DNA from: Clostridiales bacterium
GTDB taxonomy: Bacteria; Bacillota; Clostridia; Oscillospirales; Oscillospiraceae
Length of the DNA: 23,360 nt
Direction of reading: 5' to 3'
Assembly (NCBI GenBank): GCA_004558115.1
Contig: SFDT01000028.1
Span: 1-23,360 of the forward strand
Shown here: positions 15,544 to 23,278 of the stretch, piece after piece
Position numbering within the stretch: position 1 is the first letter of the stretch
How the letters are laid out: every line of letters begins with the position of its first letter
Translations under genes and position numbers: made by a program
Notes under the pieces: generated by a model
What the model was told of the DNA's origin: nothing
The model's database searches: none
What the model saw: only the letters and a program-made list of their open reading frames with translations

Positions 15544-15587
15544 GGCACGGCCTCCTTTCAAAAAGAAACTGTTTCAAGCAGAGGAAA

Positions 15588-15850
15588 ATGAAAACGCGGC
15601 GGAGCCGGGTTTGAATAGAGTGGACTTTCCCAAAGGGGCCCCCGCCGGAAGCCAGCGAAGTGGTTCCGGTGGGGAAGACGAGGAGGAAGGGAACGGGATG
15701 AAAACGCGGCGGAGCCGGGTTTGAATGAAGTGGACTTTCCCAAAGGGGCCCCCGCCGGAAGCCAGTGAAACGGTTCCGGTGGGGAAGACGAGGAGGAAGG
15801 GAACGGGATGAAAACGCGGCGGAGCCGGGTTTGAATAGAGTGGACTTTCC
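15588..15850 (-). repeat. 110-bp tandem repeat, about 2.4 copies, between mreC and mreD
   Basis: Copies start at 15588, 15698 and 15808; the first two are full length (110 bp) and the third stops after 43 bp, just beyond the mreC stop codon. The first two differ only at a few bases near the middle of the unit (TAGAG versus TGAAG) and in the loop of an internal hairpin. That hairpin (15640-15674 and 15750-15784) pairs CCCC with GGGG and CCGGAA with TTCCGG. Since 110 is not a multiple of three, the array cannot encode a repeated peptide in one frame. It lies inside the presumed mreC-mreD transcript and fills most of the 313-bp gap. No promoter is apparent in it. Confidence 0.95.
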
Positions 15851-15856
15851 TCCGAG

Positions 15857-16696
15857 TCATGTGACGATGTCAAAGGACTTGATGATAAACACCTCGCTGA
15901 GGGCGTCGAAATCCGCCGCCGGAACGATGACCGCGTAAGACGCGGCGCCGGACTCGTCCTTCTGGACCTCCTCGATGGTGCCGATGACCAGGTCGGAGGG
16001 ATAGTAGCCGCCCAGGCCAGAGGTGACCACCAGGTCGCCGCCCAGCAGCTGGCAGTCCGCCGGCAGGTAATCCAGCCGCAGGCGAGCCTCCTCCATCAAA
16101 GAAAAGTCGCCCTGGGCCAGTCCCAGGTCCTTGGTGCGGAACACCTGGGCACCCAGAGAGGTGTCCGTGTCCACAACGGTCAGCACCCGGCACCAGTTGG
16201 TACCCACCTCACTGACGATGCCCACCAGGTCGTTGGTGGAGGAGACCACGCAGTCGCCGGTCTCCACCCCGTGAACGGTGCCCCGGTCCAGGGTCAATGA
16301 GGAGGTCCAGTTGGTCACCGTGTGCTCGGTGATGATGGCGGCCTCCAGCTCCAGCTCATATTTCTGTTCCCGCAGGTTCAGGCGCTCCCGCAGGAGCTTG
16401 TTTTCCTGGCTGTCCTTCTCCGCCTGCCGTGCGGCGGCCTCAAGCTCCGCGTTGCGCTTGCGCAGGGCCTCGTTTTCCGCCTCCAGCGCCTGCACGTCTT
16501 TAAAGTAGGCCTGCTTTTCATTGAACCAGGAGGCCACGGAGGTATAGGCGGAGCGGAAGGGAGAGGCCAGGGTCCCCGCCAGGTTGGCCAGGGGGGAGGA
16601 GGTATTGGAGAAAAAGGACATGGCGGCCAGCGCCACGGAGATGACCGCCGCGGCGAACAGCACCCAGATGCCATGGTCCTTCAAAAACTTTTTCAA
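15857..16696 (-). CDS. mreC: Rod-shape-determining protein MreC
   Basis: The 279-residue protein starts at a TTG (16696) with CAGGAGG seven bases upstream. It has a short cytoplasmic N-terminus, one membrane helix (about 10-29), a coiled coil (about 65-112, VQALEAENEALRKRNAELEA) and two extracellular beta domains. The latter include SSLTLDRGTVHGVETGDCVV and LVVTSGLGGYYPSDLVIGTI, a typical MreC signature. MreC links the MreB cytoskeleton to PBP2 outside the membrane. It is 26 bp after maf. No mreB gene is present in the window, so the actin homologue must be encoded elsewhere. Confidence 0.95.
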   Translation of the reverse strand: MKKFLKDHGIWVLFAAAVISVALAAMSFFSNTSSPLANLAGTLASPFRSAYTSVASWFNEKQAYFKDVQALEAENEALRKRNAELEAAARQAEKDSQENKLLRERLNLREQKYELELEAAIITEHTVTNWTSSLTLDRGTVHGVETGDCVVSSTNDLVGIVSEVGTNWCRVLTVVDTDTSLGAQVFRTKDLGLAQGDFSLMEEARLRLDYLPADCQLLGGDLVVTSGLGGYYPSDLVIGTIEEVQKDESGAASYAVIVPAADFDALSEVFIIKSFDIVT

Positions 16697-16722
16697 AGCA
16701 AAGCCTCCTGAAAATCAGAAAA

Positions 16723-17301
16723 TCACGCAAAAAAGCGGACGCCGAACCGCTCCAGCATCCGGCTCAGCCGCATGACCGGCAGGCCCATGACGTTGAAGTA
16801 GTCGCCGTTGATCTTTTCCACTAGCAGCGAGCCCTTCCCCTGGATGCCGTAGGCGCCGGCCTTGTCCATGGGCTCGCCGGTGGCGATATAGCCCAGCAGC
16901 TCCTCCCGGGTGGCGGGGCGGAAATAGACCTCCGTGGTCTCCGTCTCCGTCAGGGAGCGGTCCCCCTGCCGGACGGTGACGCCGGTGCAGACGGTGTGGT
17001 GCCGGCCCTGGAGGGCTGTCAGCATCCGCAGGGCCTCCGCCTCGTCGGCGGGCTTGCCCAGGCGCGCCTCGTCCAGAAACACCATGGTGTCGGCGGTGAT
17101 GACGATCTCCTCCGGCGTACACAGCTTTGATGCCGCGTCCGCCTTTTCCCGGGAGATGTAGGCCACCACCTGCTGGGGGGTGAGGCCGGCGGGGAAATTT
17201 TCCTCCGTCCGGGGCACCCGGATGTCAAACTCCGTGATGCCGATGTTCCGTAGCAGCTCCTGCCGCCGGGGGGAGCCGGAGGCCAGTACGATGTGTGCCA
17301 T
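16723..17301 (-). CDS. maf: Maf-family nucleotide pyrophosphatase
   Basis: The 192-residue protein begins MAHIVLASGSPRRQELL, the Maf signature loop, and contains ITADTMVFLDEARLGKP and GAYGIQGKGSLLVEKINGDYFNVMGLP. Maf proteins hydrolyse (d)NTPs, including modified or mismatched pyrimidine nucleotides, to monophosphates; in Bacillus Maf is linked to septum formation. ATG 17301 has GAGGG upstream. A GTG at 17313 overlapping the dut stop (GTGA) is a less likely alternative start. It lies between dut and mreC, so two nucleotide-pool-cleaning enzymes head the shape operon. Confidence 0.94.
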   Translation of the reverse strand: MAHIVLASGSPRRQELLRNIGITEFDIRVPRTEENFPAGLTPQQVVAYISREKADAASKLCTPEEIVITADTMVFLDEARLGKPADEAEALRMLTALQGRHHTVCTGVTVRQGDRSLTETETTEVYFRPATREELLGYIATGEPMDKAGAYGIQGKGSLLVEKINGDYFNVMGLPVMRLSRMLERFGVRFFA

Positions 17302-17309
17302 GGCCGCCC

Positions 17310-17741
17310 TCACTTTCCCGTGGAGCCGAAGCCGCCCCGGTCGGGGCCGTCCAGATGCTCCGCGCGGGTAAAGGTCAGGGGGGGCTGGTTGCGCACGATG
17401 CGGAACTGGCAGATGCGGGCGTTTTTCTCAATGGTCACGTCCCGGGTGGCGTAGACGGGCATCCGCCACTGGTCGTTGTCGCCCCGGTAGGACCCGTCCA
17501 CCACGCCCATGGAGTTGGTCTGCAAAATGCCGTAGTTTTTAAAGGTAGAGCTGCGGGGGACGATGTGGGCCTCGTAGCCCTCCGGCAGAGCCATGGCCAC
17601 CCCCAGGGGGATGAGGCGGAATTCGCCCGCCTTCAGGGTGACCTCCTCGGCGGCGTGGAGGTCGATCCAGTCGGATTTGCCCGCCACGGCGCACAGCTCG
17701 TCAATGCCGTCCACAAAGTATTTTACCTTGATTTCTTCCAT
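17310..17741 (-). CDS. dut: dUTP diphosphatase (trimeric dUTPase)
   Basis: The 143-residue protein hydrolyses dUTP to dUMP, keeping uracil out of DNA. The five dUTPase motifs can be followed: LIPLGVAMALPEGY, PRSSTFKNYGI, NSMGVVDGSYRGDN (with the catalytic Asp), ARICQFRIV and the C-terminal Gly-rich RGGFGSTGK. ATG 17741 follows GGAG at eight bases; upstream in-frame codons lack a ribosome site. It is the first gene of the dut-maf-mreC run and precedes maf by eight bases. Confidence 0.94.
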   Translation of the reverse strand: MEEIKVKYFVDGIDELCAVAGKSDWIDLHAAEEVTLKAGEFRLIPLGVAMALPEGYEAHIVPRSSTFKNYGILQTNSMGVVDGSYRGDNDQWRMPVYATRDVTIEKNARICQFRIVRNQPPLTFTRAEHLDGPDRGGFGSTGK

Positions 17742-17770
17742 GCAAAACTCCAAAATCAAATACGATTTGT

Positions 17771-17790
17771 ATAATATCAAATAAATTATA
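17771..17790 (-). promoter_or_regulatory. Possible promoter region of dut-maf-mre operon
   Basis: The 83-bp gap before dut is strikingly AT-rich. On the minus strand it holds two -10-like boxes, TATAAT (17790-17785) and TATTAT with extended TG (TGATATTAT, 17779-17771). Neither has a good -35 at 16-18 bp, so the exact promoter is uncertain. Confidence 0.35.
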
Positions 17791-17824
17791 CTATTGGTTT
17801 CTAAAATGAGCCTGAAAACGGCGC

Positions 17825-19930
17825 TTATTCCACGCCCCGCTCATAGAGACCCCGGGTGAATTCCCCGGAGGCGGCGGCTCCGGCCTGGTAGTCCCGGAAC
17901 ACCCGGAGGCACTCCTCCGGTGTCTCCGTGGTGAAGCGCAGGCGGGCAAAAGACAGGCCCAGGCGGCGGTACTCCGGCCGGTCCGCCAGCCACAGCACCC
18001 GACTGTTCTGGATCTCCGTCCGGTGGCCGTAGGCCGGCAGCAGGGGAAAGGCGGCGCCGGTGCGGTCCGTCAGGAAATTGGGGCGGTCGCAGCGGCAGGC
18101 TCCGGCGTTTTCAATGAGGCAGTTCTCCGTGATCATCAATGGCAGGCGGCCGTACACGATGGCCTCCGCCGGAAGGCACTTGGGCAGGTCCCGCAGCTGG
18201 GCAAAGCGCAGCTCAAAGGACAGGCAGGCGGAGGAGAGGCCCTTTTTCCGCAGGTAGTCCAAAGACCGGCCGTTGAACACGTTGAGGCCGTAGTCGCCGT
18301 AAACGGCAAGGCCCGTGTCCCGCACCAGGGACAAATGGCCGATGTTGCCCGCCAGCACGGCGGTGACGCCCAGAGCCTTGGCGTGGTCCAGCCAGCGGCG
18401 CAGTTCTGCTTCATCCCGGTCCCGCCACACCCGGGGCAAAATGGCGCACCACTCCGTGTCCGCCTCCGGCAGCGCGGTAAAGGCGGCCAGCAGCTCCAGG
18501 GGCACATAGACCCGGGCGGGGCACAGGGCCAGCAGCTGTGGCGTCAGCTGGGCGGCAGTGGTGACGGAAACGGTGAACCGGGGGGCAGCGGCGGCGCGGT
18601 CCCCGGCAGGGGGCGGGGGCACAGGCAGCTCCCGGCGCTTGGGAGGCGCCGTCCGCGCATCCGTCAGAGCGGCCAGAGCGTCCCGGCGCAGGGCGTTGAC
18701 GGCGCTGGCGGGGAGGGAGAGCCCATCGTCCACCTCCGCCGTGACAGCCTCGCAGCGGTAGGCGGTGCCGCCGGTCTTGCGCAGGCGCTGGCACAGCTCC
18801 TCGGCGGTGACGGCCCGGGACCGGGCGGCCTCCGGCACGGGGCCCGTGACGGTGACGGTGTGGCCGTCCTCCGTTTCCGCCGTCAGAGCACAGGGTGCTC
18901 CGGCCCGGACGGTGCAGGCGAAGCGGACCGGTACGGTCCGCTGGTCTCCTTTTTCATAAACGGCCTTGGCCTGGGCGAACAGCTCCTTGGGGTCTGGGGC
19001 GTTTTCCGGCCGGGTGCCGAACATGCCGGCGCCGTGCCCCCCCTGCCAGTACCAGTCGGTAAAGCCGGAGCGGGAAAAGGCCTGCTCCAGCTCCGCTTTT
19101 TCAGCGGCGGTGGGCCTGCGGCCCTCCGCCAGAAGGCGGGCGTAAATGCGGGTGATGACGGCCACGTATTCCGGCCGCTTCATGCGGCCCTCCAGCTTGA
19201 GACAGGCCACGCCCATCTCCGCCATCTCTCCCAGCCGGTCTGCCAGGCAGCTGTCCTTCAGGCTCAGGGGATAGCTCTTTTTCGCCGGCCTATTGGCGCC
19301 GGAGCTTTGCTCCGGCGGGGCCGCGACCACTTCATACGGCAGCCTGCACGGCTGGGCGCAGCGGCCCCGGTTTCCGGAGCGGCCGCCGATGAGGGCGCTC
19401 ATTTCGCACTGGCCGGAATAGCACATGCAAAGGGCCCCGTGGACAAAGACCTCCACCTCCGCGGGGCAGTTTTTGCAGATCTCGGCGGTGTCCGCGGCGG
19501 AGCACTCCCGGGCAATGACCACCCGCTCGCAGCCGTCGGCGGCCATCTCCCGGCAGCCGCCGGAGGTGAACAGGCTCATCTGGGTGCTGGCGTGGAGGGG
19601 CAGGTCCGGCAGGGCCTGCCGCAGCAGGTCAAACAGGCCCCAGTCCTGGACCAGCACGGAATCCACCCCCATGCGGCAGGCGGCAGCGGCGGTCTCCAGG
19701 GCGCGGGGCAGCTCCCGGTCCGTCAGAAGGGTGTTCAGGGTCAGAAACACCCGCACGCCCCGCTCGTGGCAGTACCGCAGAGCGTCGGCGAATTCCTCGT
19801 CGGAAAAATTCTTGGCGCCGCGGCGGGCGTTGAAGTCGCCCCAGCCCAGATATACGGCCCCGGCGCCGCTCTGGACGGCGGCCCGGAGGGACTCCGGGGA
19901 CCCGGCGGGGGAGAGGAGCTCCATACTCAT
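17825..19930 (-). CDS. U32-family protein with DUF3656-type C-terminus, probable RlhA-like RNA hydroxylase
   Basis: The 701-residue protein begins MELLSPAGSPESLRAAVQSGAGAVYLG, the U32 signature. Its cysteines C168 and C175 (in LCMCYSGQC), C191 (RGRCAQPC) and C228 (LSLKDSC) match the four ligands of the iron-sulfur cluster known in U32 relatives such as UbiU and TrhP. Although named peptidases, characterised U32 proteins of this kind hydroxylate RNA or ubiquinone precursors. The long form with a C-terminal extension resembles RlhA, which modifies 23S rRNA C2501. That assignment is inference from length and domain layout. The ATG overlaps the zapA stop (ATGA), so the two genes are coupled; a start six bases later is also possible. 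Confidence 0.85.
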   Translation of the reverse strand: MSMELLSPAGSPESLRAAVQSGAGAVYLGWGDFNARRGAKNFSDEEFADALRYCHERGVRVFLTLNTLLTDRELPRALETAAAACRMGVDSVLVQDWGLFDLLRQALPDLPLHASTQMSLFTSGGCREMAADGCERVVIARECSAADTAEICKNCPAEVEVFVHGALCMCYSGQCEMSALIGGRSGNRGRCAQPCRLPYEVVAAPPEQSSGANRPAKKSYPLSLKDSCLADRLGEMAEMGVACLKLEGRMKRPEYVAVITRIYARLLAEGRRPTAAEKAELEQAFSRSGFTDWYWQGGHGAGMFGTRPENAPDPKELFAQAKAVYEKGDQRTVPVRFACTVRAGAPCALTAETEDGHTVTVTGPVPEAARSRAVTAEELCQRLRKTGGTAYRCEAVTAEVDDGLSLPASAVNALRRDALAALTDARTAPPKRRELPVPPPPAGDRAAAAPRFTVSVTTAAQLTPQLLALCPARVYVPLELLAAFTALPEADTEWCAILPRVWRDRDEAELRRWLDHAKALGVTAVLAGNIGHLSLVRDTGLAVYGDYGLNVFNGRSLDYLRKKGLSSACLSFELRFAQLRDLPKCLPAEAIVYGRLPLMITENCLIENAGACRCDRPNFLTDRTGAAFPLLPAYGHRTEIQNSRVLWLADRPEYRRLGLSFARLRFTTETPEECLRVFRDYQAGAAASGEFTRGLYERGVE

Positions 19931-20265
19931 TCGCGGCTGCGGTTCAGGCTGTCCAGCCGCTGCTGCAGGCGGAAGACCTCCCGCTTCAGCTCACTGGCCT
20001 CGCTCTGGGCCCGGCCGGCCTCGTCCAGATACCCCTTGATCTGGGAGCGCAGCTGCTCAGAGGCCGCCTGGGCCTTGAACAGCTCGTCGGCAATGTTGGC
20101 GGCGGTGAGGATGGCGGCGTCGGTGCGGCCCACCTTGGCGCTGTTCAGGACCTCCTCCATTTTCTCACTGACATAGGAGCCTACCTTCTGCATATAGGCG
20201 GCGGATTCGTCCGCGATAAAGGTGTATTCCTCGCCGCAGATGCTGATGACCACACGGTTTGCCAT
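19927..20265 (-). CDS. zapA: Cell-division protein ZapA
   Basis: The 112-residue protein has the ZapA globular head (VVISICGEEYTFIADESAAYMQKVGSYV, split by a short loop) followed by TDAAILTAANIADELF and a long C-terminal coiled coil (about 60-110, rich in E, Q, L and R). ZapA crosslinks FtsZ filaments at the division ring. GAGGAGG upstream of ATG 20265 sets the start. It is translationally coupled to the U32 gene and diverges from dnaD across a 234-bp region. Confidence 0.93.
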   Translation of the reverse strand: MANRVVISICGEEYTFIADESAAYMQKVGSYVSEKMEEVLNSAKVGRTDAAILTAANIADELFKAQAASEQLRSQIKGYLDEAGRAQSEASELKREVFRLQQRLDSLNRSRE

Positions 20266-20331
20266 AAAAAGTCCTCCTCTTTTGTGTTCTATGGAACGGC
20301 GGGACACAGTCCGCCCATTTTTACAGCGTAC

Positions 20332-20340
20332 AGTATATCA
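20332..20340 (-). promoter_or_regulatory. Candidate extended -10 of zapA promoter
   Basis: TGATATACT on the minus strand is a good extended -10 element about 65 bases before zapA. The -35 position has TGGCAG at 17 bp, a poor match, as is common for extended -10 promoters. Confidence 0.42.
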
Positions 20341-20439
20341 TACCGGGCGGGAGTCTGCCAGAAAAAACGGGATGTTTTTGAAAAAAGTTCAAAAATGCGG
20401 GCAGACGGCAAAGCGGGCCGGGATAGTTGTCATCGGGGC

Positions 20440-20468
20440 TTGTTCTTCCGGGGATTTTCGTGTAGAAT
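20440..20468 (+). promoter_or_regulatory. Promoter of dnaD-dnaC operon
   Basis: TTGTTC (20440-20445), a 17-bp spacer and TAGAAT (20463-20468) lie 31 bases before the dnaD ATG. With the zapA promoter this makes a divergent pair. Confidence 0.6.
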
Positions 20469-20499
20469 GAAGGATACGAAAAAACGGGAAGGAGGGACC

Positions 20500-21399
20500 A
20501 TGGTGGCGAATGTACTGATCCGGACAGGGGACGAGAGCGTGACCCTCACCGCCCAGGCGGTCCGGCGGCTGCTGGACAGGGGCGACGGCGACGCGGCCCT
20601 TTTATATCTGGCCCTCCTGCGGCACCAGGGCACCGTGCTGCCCCGGTCCCTGGCGGGGGAGCTGCGGTGGGACCGCGGCCGCATCGAGGCGGCGGAGGCC
20701 GTTCTCCGGGAGCTGGGGCTGGTGGCCCCGGCCGCGGCGGACCTGCCGCCGGAGCCCGCTGACGAGCGCCCCGCCTATGACCGGGCGGACGTGGCGGAGC
20801 GGCTGGAAAAAAGCGGTGAGTTCCGCACCCTCACCGCCGAGGTGGAGCGGAAGCTGGGCAAAAAGCTCACCACGCCGGACGTGGGGGTGCTGCTGGGCCT
20901 CAATGACTACCTGGGCCTGCCCGCCGATGTCATTTACCTGCTGGTGTGCCACTGTGTGGAGCGAGTGCAGCGCCACTATGGCCCCGGCCGCCGTCCCGGC
21001 ATGAAGCAGATCGAAAAGGAGGGCTACGCCTGGGCCCGCATGGGGTTGGACACCCAGTCGGCCGCGGCGGAGTACCTGAAAAAATACGCCCAGCGGCAGG
21101 CGGACCTGCCCCAGTACATGCGGGCCTTGCAGCTGGGGGACCGGCTGCCGGCCCCGTCGGAGGAAAAGTATCTCACGGCCTGGCAGGAGATGGGCTTCGG
21201 CCCGGAGGCGGTGGCCCTGGCCTACGACAAGACGGTCCTCAAGTGCCACGAGCTGAAGTGGGCCTACTGCAACGGCATTTTGAAGCGCTGGCACGAGGCG
21301 GGCCTCCACACGGTGGAGGAGATCCAGTCCCGGGACCGGCCCGCCGCCCGGCAGGAGCCCAAGCCGGCGGCCATGGACGACGCCTGGAAATACGTATAA
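20500..21399 (+). CDS. DnaD-domain primosomal replication protein
   Basis: The 299-residue protein starts at ATG 20500 with AAGGAGG just upstream. Residues 1-80 form a winged-helix-like N-terminal region (LLYLALLRHQGTVLPRSLAG, WDRGRIEAAEAVLRELGLV). A DnaD-type helical domain spans about 97-200 and a second covers about 215-280, where Y256-CNG-I260-LKR-W264 fits the conserved YxxxIxxxW DNA-binding motif. Firmicutes DnaD and DnaB use such domains to remodel origin DNA and recruit the helicase loader. The helicase loader gene follows directly, 18 bp downstream, which supports that role here. Whether it corresponds to Bacillus DnaD or DnaB cannot be settled from sequence. Confidence 0.9.
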   Translation: MVANVLIRTGDESVTLTAQAVRRLLDRGDGDAALLYLALLRHQGTVLPRSLAGELRWDRGRIEAAEAVLRELGLVAPAAADLPPEPADERPAYDRADVAERLEKSGEFRTLTAEVERKLGKKLTTPDVGVLLGLNDYLGLPADVIYLLVCHCVERVQRHYGPGRRPGMKQIEKEGYAWARMGLDTQSAAAEYLKKYAQRQADLPQYMRALQLGDRLPAPSEEKYLTAWQEMGFGPEAVALAYDKTVLKCHELKWAYCNGILKRWHEAGLHTVEEIQSRDRPAARQEPKPAAMDDAWKYV

Positions 21400-21417
21400 C
21401 AGCCGCGGAGGGTACAT

Positions 21418-22425
21418 ATGGCATACGACGGAAAGATCATGCGCCTGGCGCTCCAGGAATTTGAAAAGGATAAAAACGCCCGGGAAGCGGAGCTGCGGGA
21501 CCGGCGGGAGCGCATTTTTCAAAAGCAGCCCCGCCTGCGGCAGATCGAGGGGGAGCTGCATTCCACCATGAGCCGCATCATCTCCGGCGCCCTCCGCCGG
21601 GGAACGGACCCCCGCCCGGCCATCGCCGCCCTGCGGGACGAGAACCTCAGCCTTCAGGCGGAAAAGCGGGAGCTGCTGGAGCGGATGGGCCTGCCGGAGA
21701 ACTGCCTGGAGGAAACGCCCGCCTGCTCCCTGTGCGGGGATACCGGCTACCGGGACGGCCATGTGTGCCGTTGCCTCCGGCGGTATTACGCCCGGGAGCA
21801 GAAAAAAGAGCTTTCCCGGATGCTGGACCTGGGCGGCCAGAGCTTTGACACCTTTGACCTGGACTGGTACTCCGACCATCTGCTGCCGGGCCAGAGCAAG
21901 TCCGAGCGGGAGCAGATGGAGGGGAAGGTGTATGAGACCTGCGTGGCCTTTGCCCACCAGTTCGGGCGCCGGCCGGAAAACCTGCTGCTGTTCGGCGCAC
22001 CGGGACTGGGCAAGACCCACCTGTCCGCCGCCATTGCCCGGGATGTCAGCGACAAGGGCTTTTCCGTGGTGTACGACACCGCCTCCCACGTGTTCGAGCG
22101 GTTCGAGACCCAGAAGTTCGGCGGCCGGGAGGACCAGGAGACCGCGGCGGACGTGGAGCGGGTCTTGAACTGCGACCTGCTGATTTTGGACGACCTGGGC
22201 ACGGAGATGACCACTGCCTTTGTCCAGAGCGCCCTGTACCAGATCATCAACACCCGCCTCATGGAAAAGCGGTCCACCATCATCAGCACGAACCTTTCCC
22301 CGGAAAAGCTGGCCCAGCGGTACACGCCCCAGATCGCCTCCCGCATCGAGGGGGAGTACCAGCTGCTGGCCTTCGTGGGGGAGGACATCCGCAAGCAGAA
22401 AAAACGCCGGGAGCAGTCCCGGTGA
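21418..22425 (+). CDS. dnaC: DnaC/DnaI-type replicative helicase loader
   Basis: The 335-residue AAA+ ATPase has an N-terminal helical region, a zinc-binding cluster C103-x2-C106 and C117-x-C119, and an ATPase domain. Walker A is GAPGLGKT (193-200), Walker B is LLILDDLG (254-261), sensor I is STN (290-292) and a likely arginine finger is R309 in ASRIEG. This is the DnaI/DnaC plan: the N-terminal zinc part binds the replicative helicase and the AAA+ part loads it on DNA. GGAGGG before ATG 21418 is a good ribosome site. It forms an operon with the DnaD-domain gene. dnaI would be the equally apt Bacillus name. Confidence 0.93.
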   Translation: MAYDGKIMRLALQEFEKDKNAREAELRDRRERIFQKQPRLRQIEGELHSTMSRIISGALRRGTDPRPAIAALRDENLSLQAEKRELLERMGLPENCLEETPACSLCGDTGYRDGHVCRCLRRYYAREQKKELSRMLDLGGQSFDTFDLDWYSDHLLPGQSKSEREQMEGKVYETCVAFAHQFGRRPENLLLFGAPGLGKTHLSAAIARDVSDKGFSVVYDTASHVFERFETQKFGGREDQETAADVERVLNCDLLILDDLGTEMTTAFVQSALYQIINTRLMEKRSTIISTNLSPEKLAQRYTPQIASRIEGEYQLLAFVGEDIRKQKKRREQSR

Positions 22426-22465
22426 GAGCGAAACATTTTGATTTTGGCCAAAAGGAGAAGCGCCG

Positions 22466-23236
22466 ATGGAAGGTACGGAGAAGTTTTCCGGGCTGGCGGA
22501 TGTTTACACGGCGGGAAGGCCCACGTATGCCAACGCACTTTTTGAATGCCTGTACACGCGGCAGGGCTTTTCCGAGCAGTCCGTCATCGCGGATATTGGA
22601 GGCGGAACGGGGAAATTCACAAAGCAGCTGCTGGACCGGGGGAGCTTCGTATACTGTGTCGAACCGAACGGCGATATGCGCGCCGCCGCTGTCCGGGATC
22701 TGGGCGGATACAAGCGGTTCCGGGCGGTGAACGGCACCGCGTCGGAAACGGCGTTGGATGGAAGCTCCGTCGATTTCATCACCGCGGCACAGGCTTTCCA
22801 CTGGTTTGACGCCGCTCTTTTCCGAGAGGAAGCAAAGCGCATCTTGAAAAAAGGCGGAAAGGCTTTTTTGATTTGGAATATGCGTGATATGTCCGATGCC
22901 GTGAACCGGAGCAGCTTTGCGCTGTTTTCCAAATACTGCCCGGACTTTAAGGGCTTCAGCGGCGGCATGGGAAAGGACGATCCCCGCATCGGGACGTTTT
23001 TCGGCGGGAAATACCAGTACATGGAGTTTGACCACCCCCTTGTCTATACCAGCCGGGACACGTTCATCAGCCGGGGCCTGTCCGGCTCCTATTCGCTGAA
23101 ACCCGGTGATGAACAGTACGGAGAATATGTGGAGGCGCTGGCGGAGCTGTTTGACCGGTACGCCAAAGACGGCGTACTGACGGTGGGAAATCAAACGGCG
23201 GTATATTTTGGGCCGCTGGAAGCAACAGAAGAATAA
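22466..23236 (+). CDS. Class I SAM-dependent methyltransferase (type 11 like)
   Basis: The 256-residue protein has SAM-binding motif I VIADIGGGTGKFTKQLL (40-56), an acidic motif II (CVEPNGDM), FITAAQAFHWFD and the post-motif LKKGGKAFLIWNMRD. These place it among small-molecule Rossmann methyltransferases of the type 11 group; the substrate is unknown. AAAAGGAGA precedes the ATG by seven to eight bases. It follows dnaC by 40 bp and is closed by a strong terminator. Its third codon positions look less GC-biased than those of dnaD and dnaC, which may hint at a separate origin. Confidence 0.85.
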   Translation: MEGTEKFSGLADVYTAGRPTYANALFECLYTRQGFSEQSVIADIGGGTGKFTKQLLDRGSFVYCVEPNGDMRAAAVRDLGGYKRFRAVNGTASETALDGSSVDFITAAQAFHWFDAALFREEAKRILKKGGKAFLIWNMRDMSDAVNRSSFALFSKYCPDFKGFSGGMGKDDPRIGTFFGGKYQYMEFDHPLVYTSRDTFISRGLSGSYSLKPGDEQYGEYVEALAELFDRYAKDGVLTVGNQTAVYFGPLEATEE

Positions 23237-23268
23237 AAAAGCGGTGTGATTGCATCACACCGCTTTTT
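23236..23268 (+). terminator. Rho-independent terminator of the dnaD-dnaC-methyltransferase unit
   Basis: GCGGTGTGAT (23241-23250) and ATCACACCGC (23254-23263) pair perfectly around TGC, flanked by A5 and T5. The run of A's begins at the methyltransferase stop codon. The symmetric A/T flanks allow it to act in both directions. Confidence 0.93.
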
Positions 23269-23278
23269 GTATAAAGAA

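Noticed and set aside
12946..15591. Very long plus-strand open frame antisense to PBP2 and mreD
   Set aside because: GC-rich codon bias leaves few antisense stops; the product is a low-complexity Gly/Val/Gln/His string with no motifs, while the minus strand encodes intact PBP2. The same applies to plus-strand frames over aspS, hisS, serS and the U32 gene.
15588..15850. CRISPR-like array
   Set aside because: The units are contiguous 110-bp tandem copies, with no short repeat and unique spacers and no cas genes.
15558..15873. Short open frames through the mreC-mreD repeat on the minus strand
   Set aside because: The repeat period of 110 bp shifts frame each copy, there is no ribosome site, and the products are Pro/Ser-rich composition artefacts.
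20375..20395. TTTTTGAA/TTCAAAAA inverted repeat in the zapA-dnaD gap
   Set aside because: It is AT-only and short, not positioned over either promoter, and too common in composition to call an operator.
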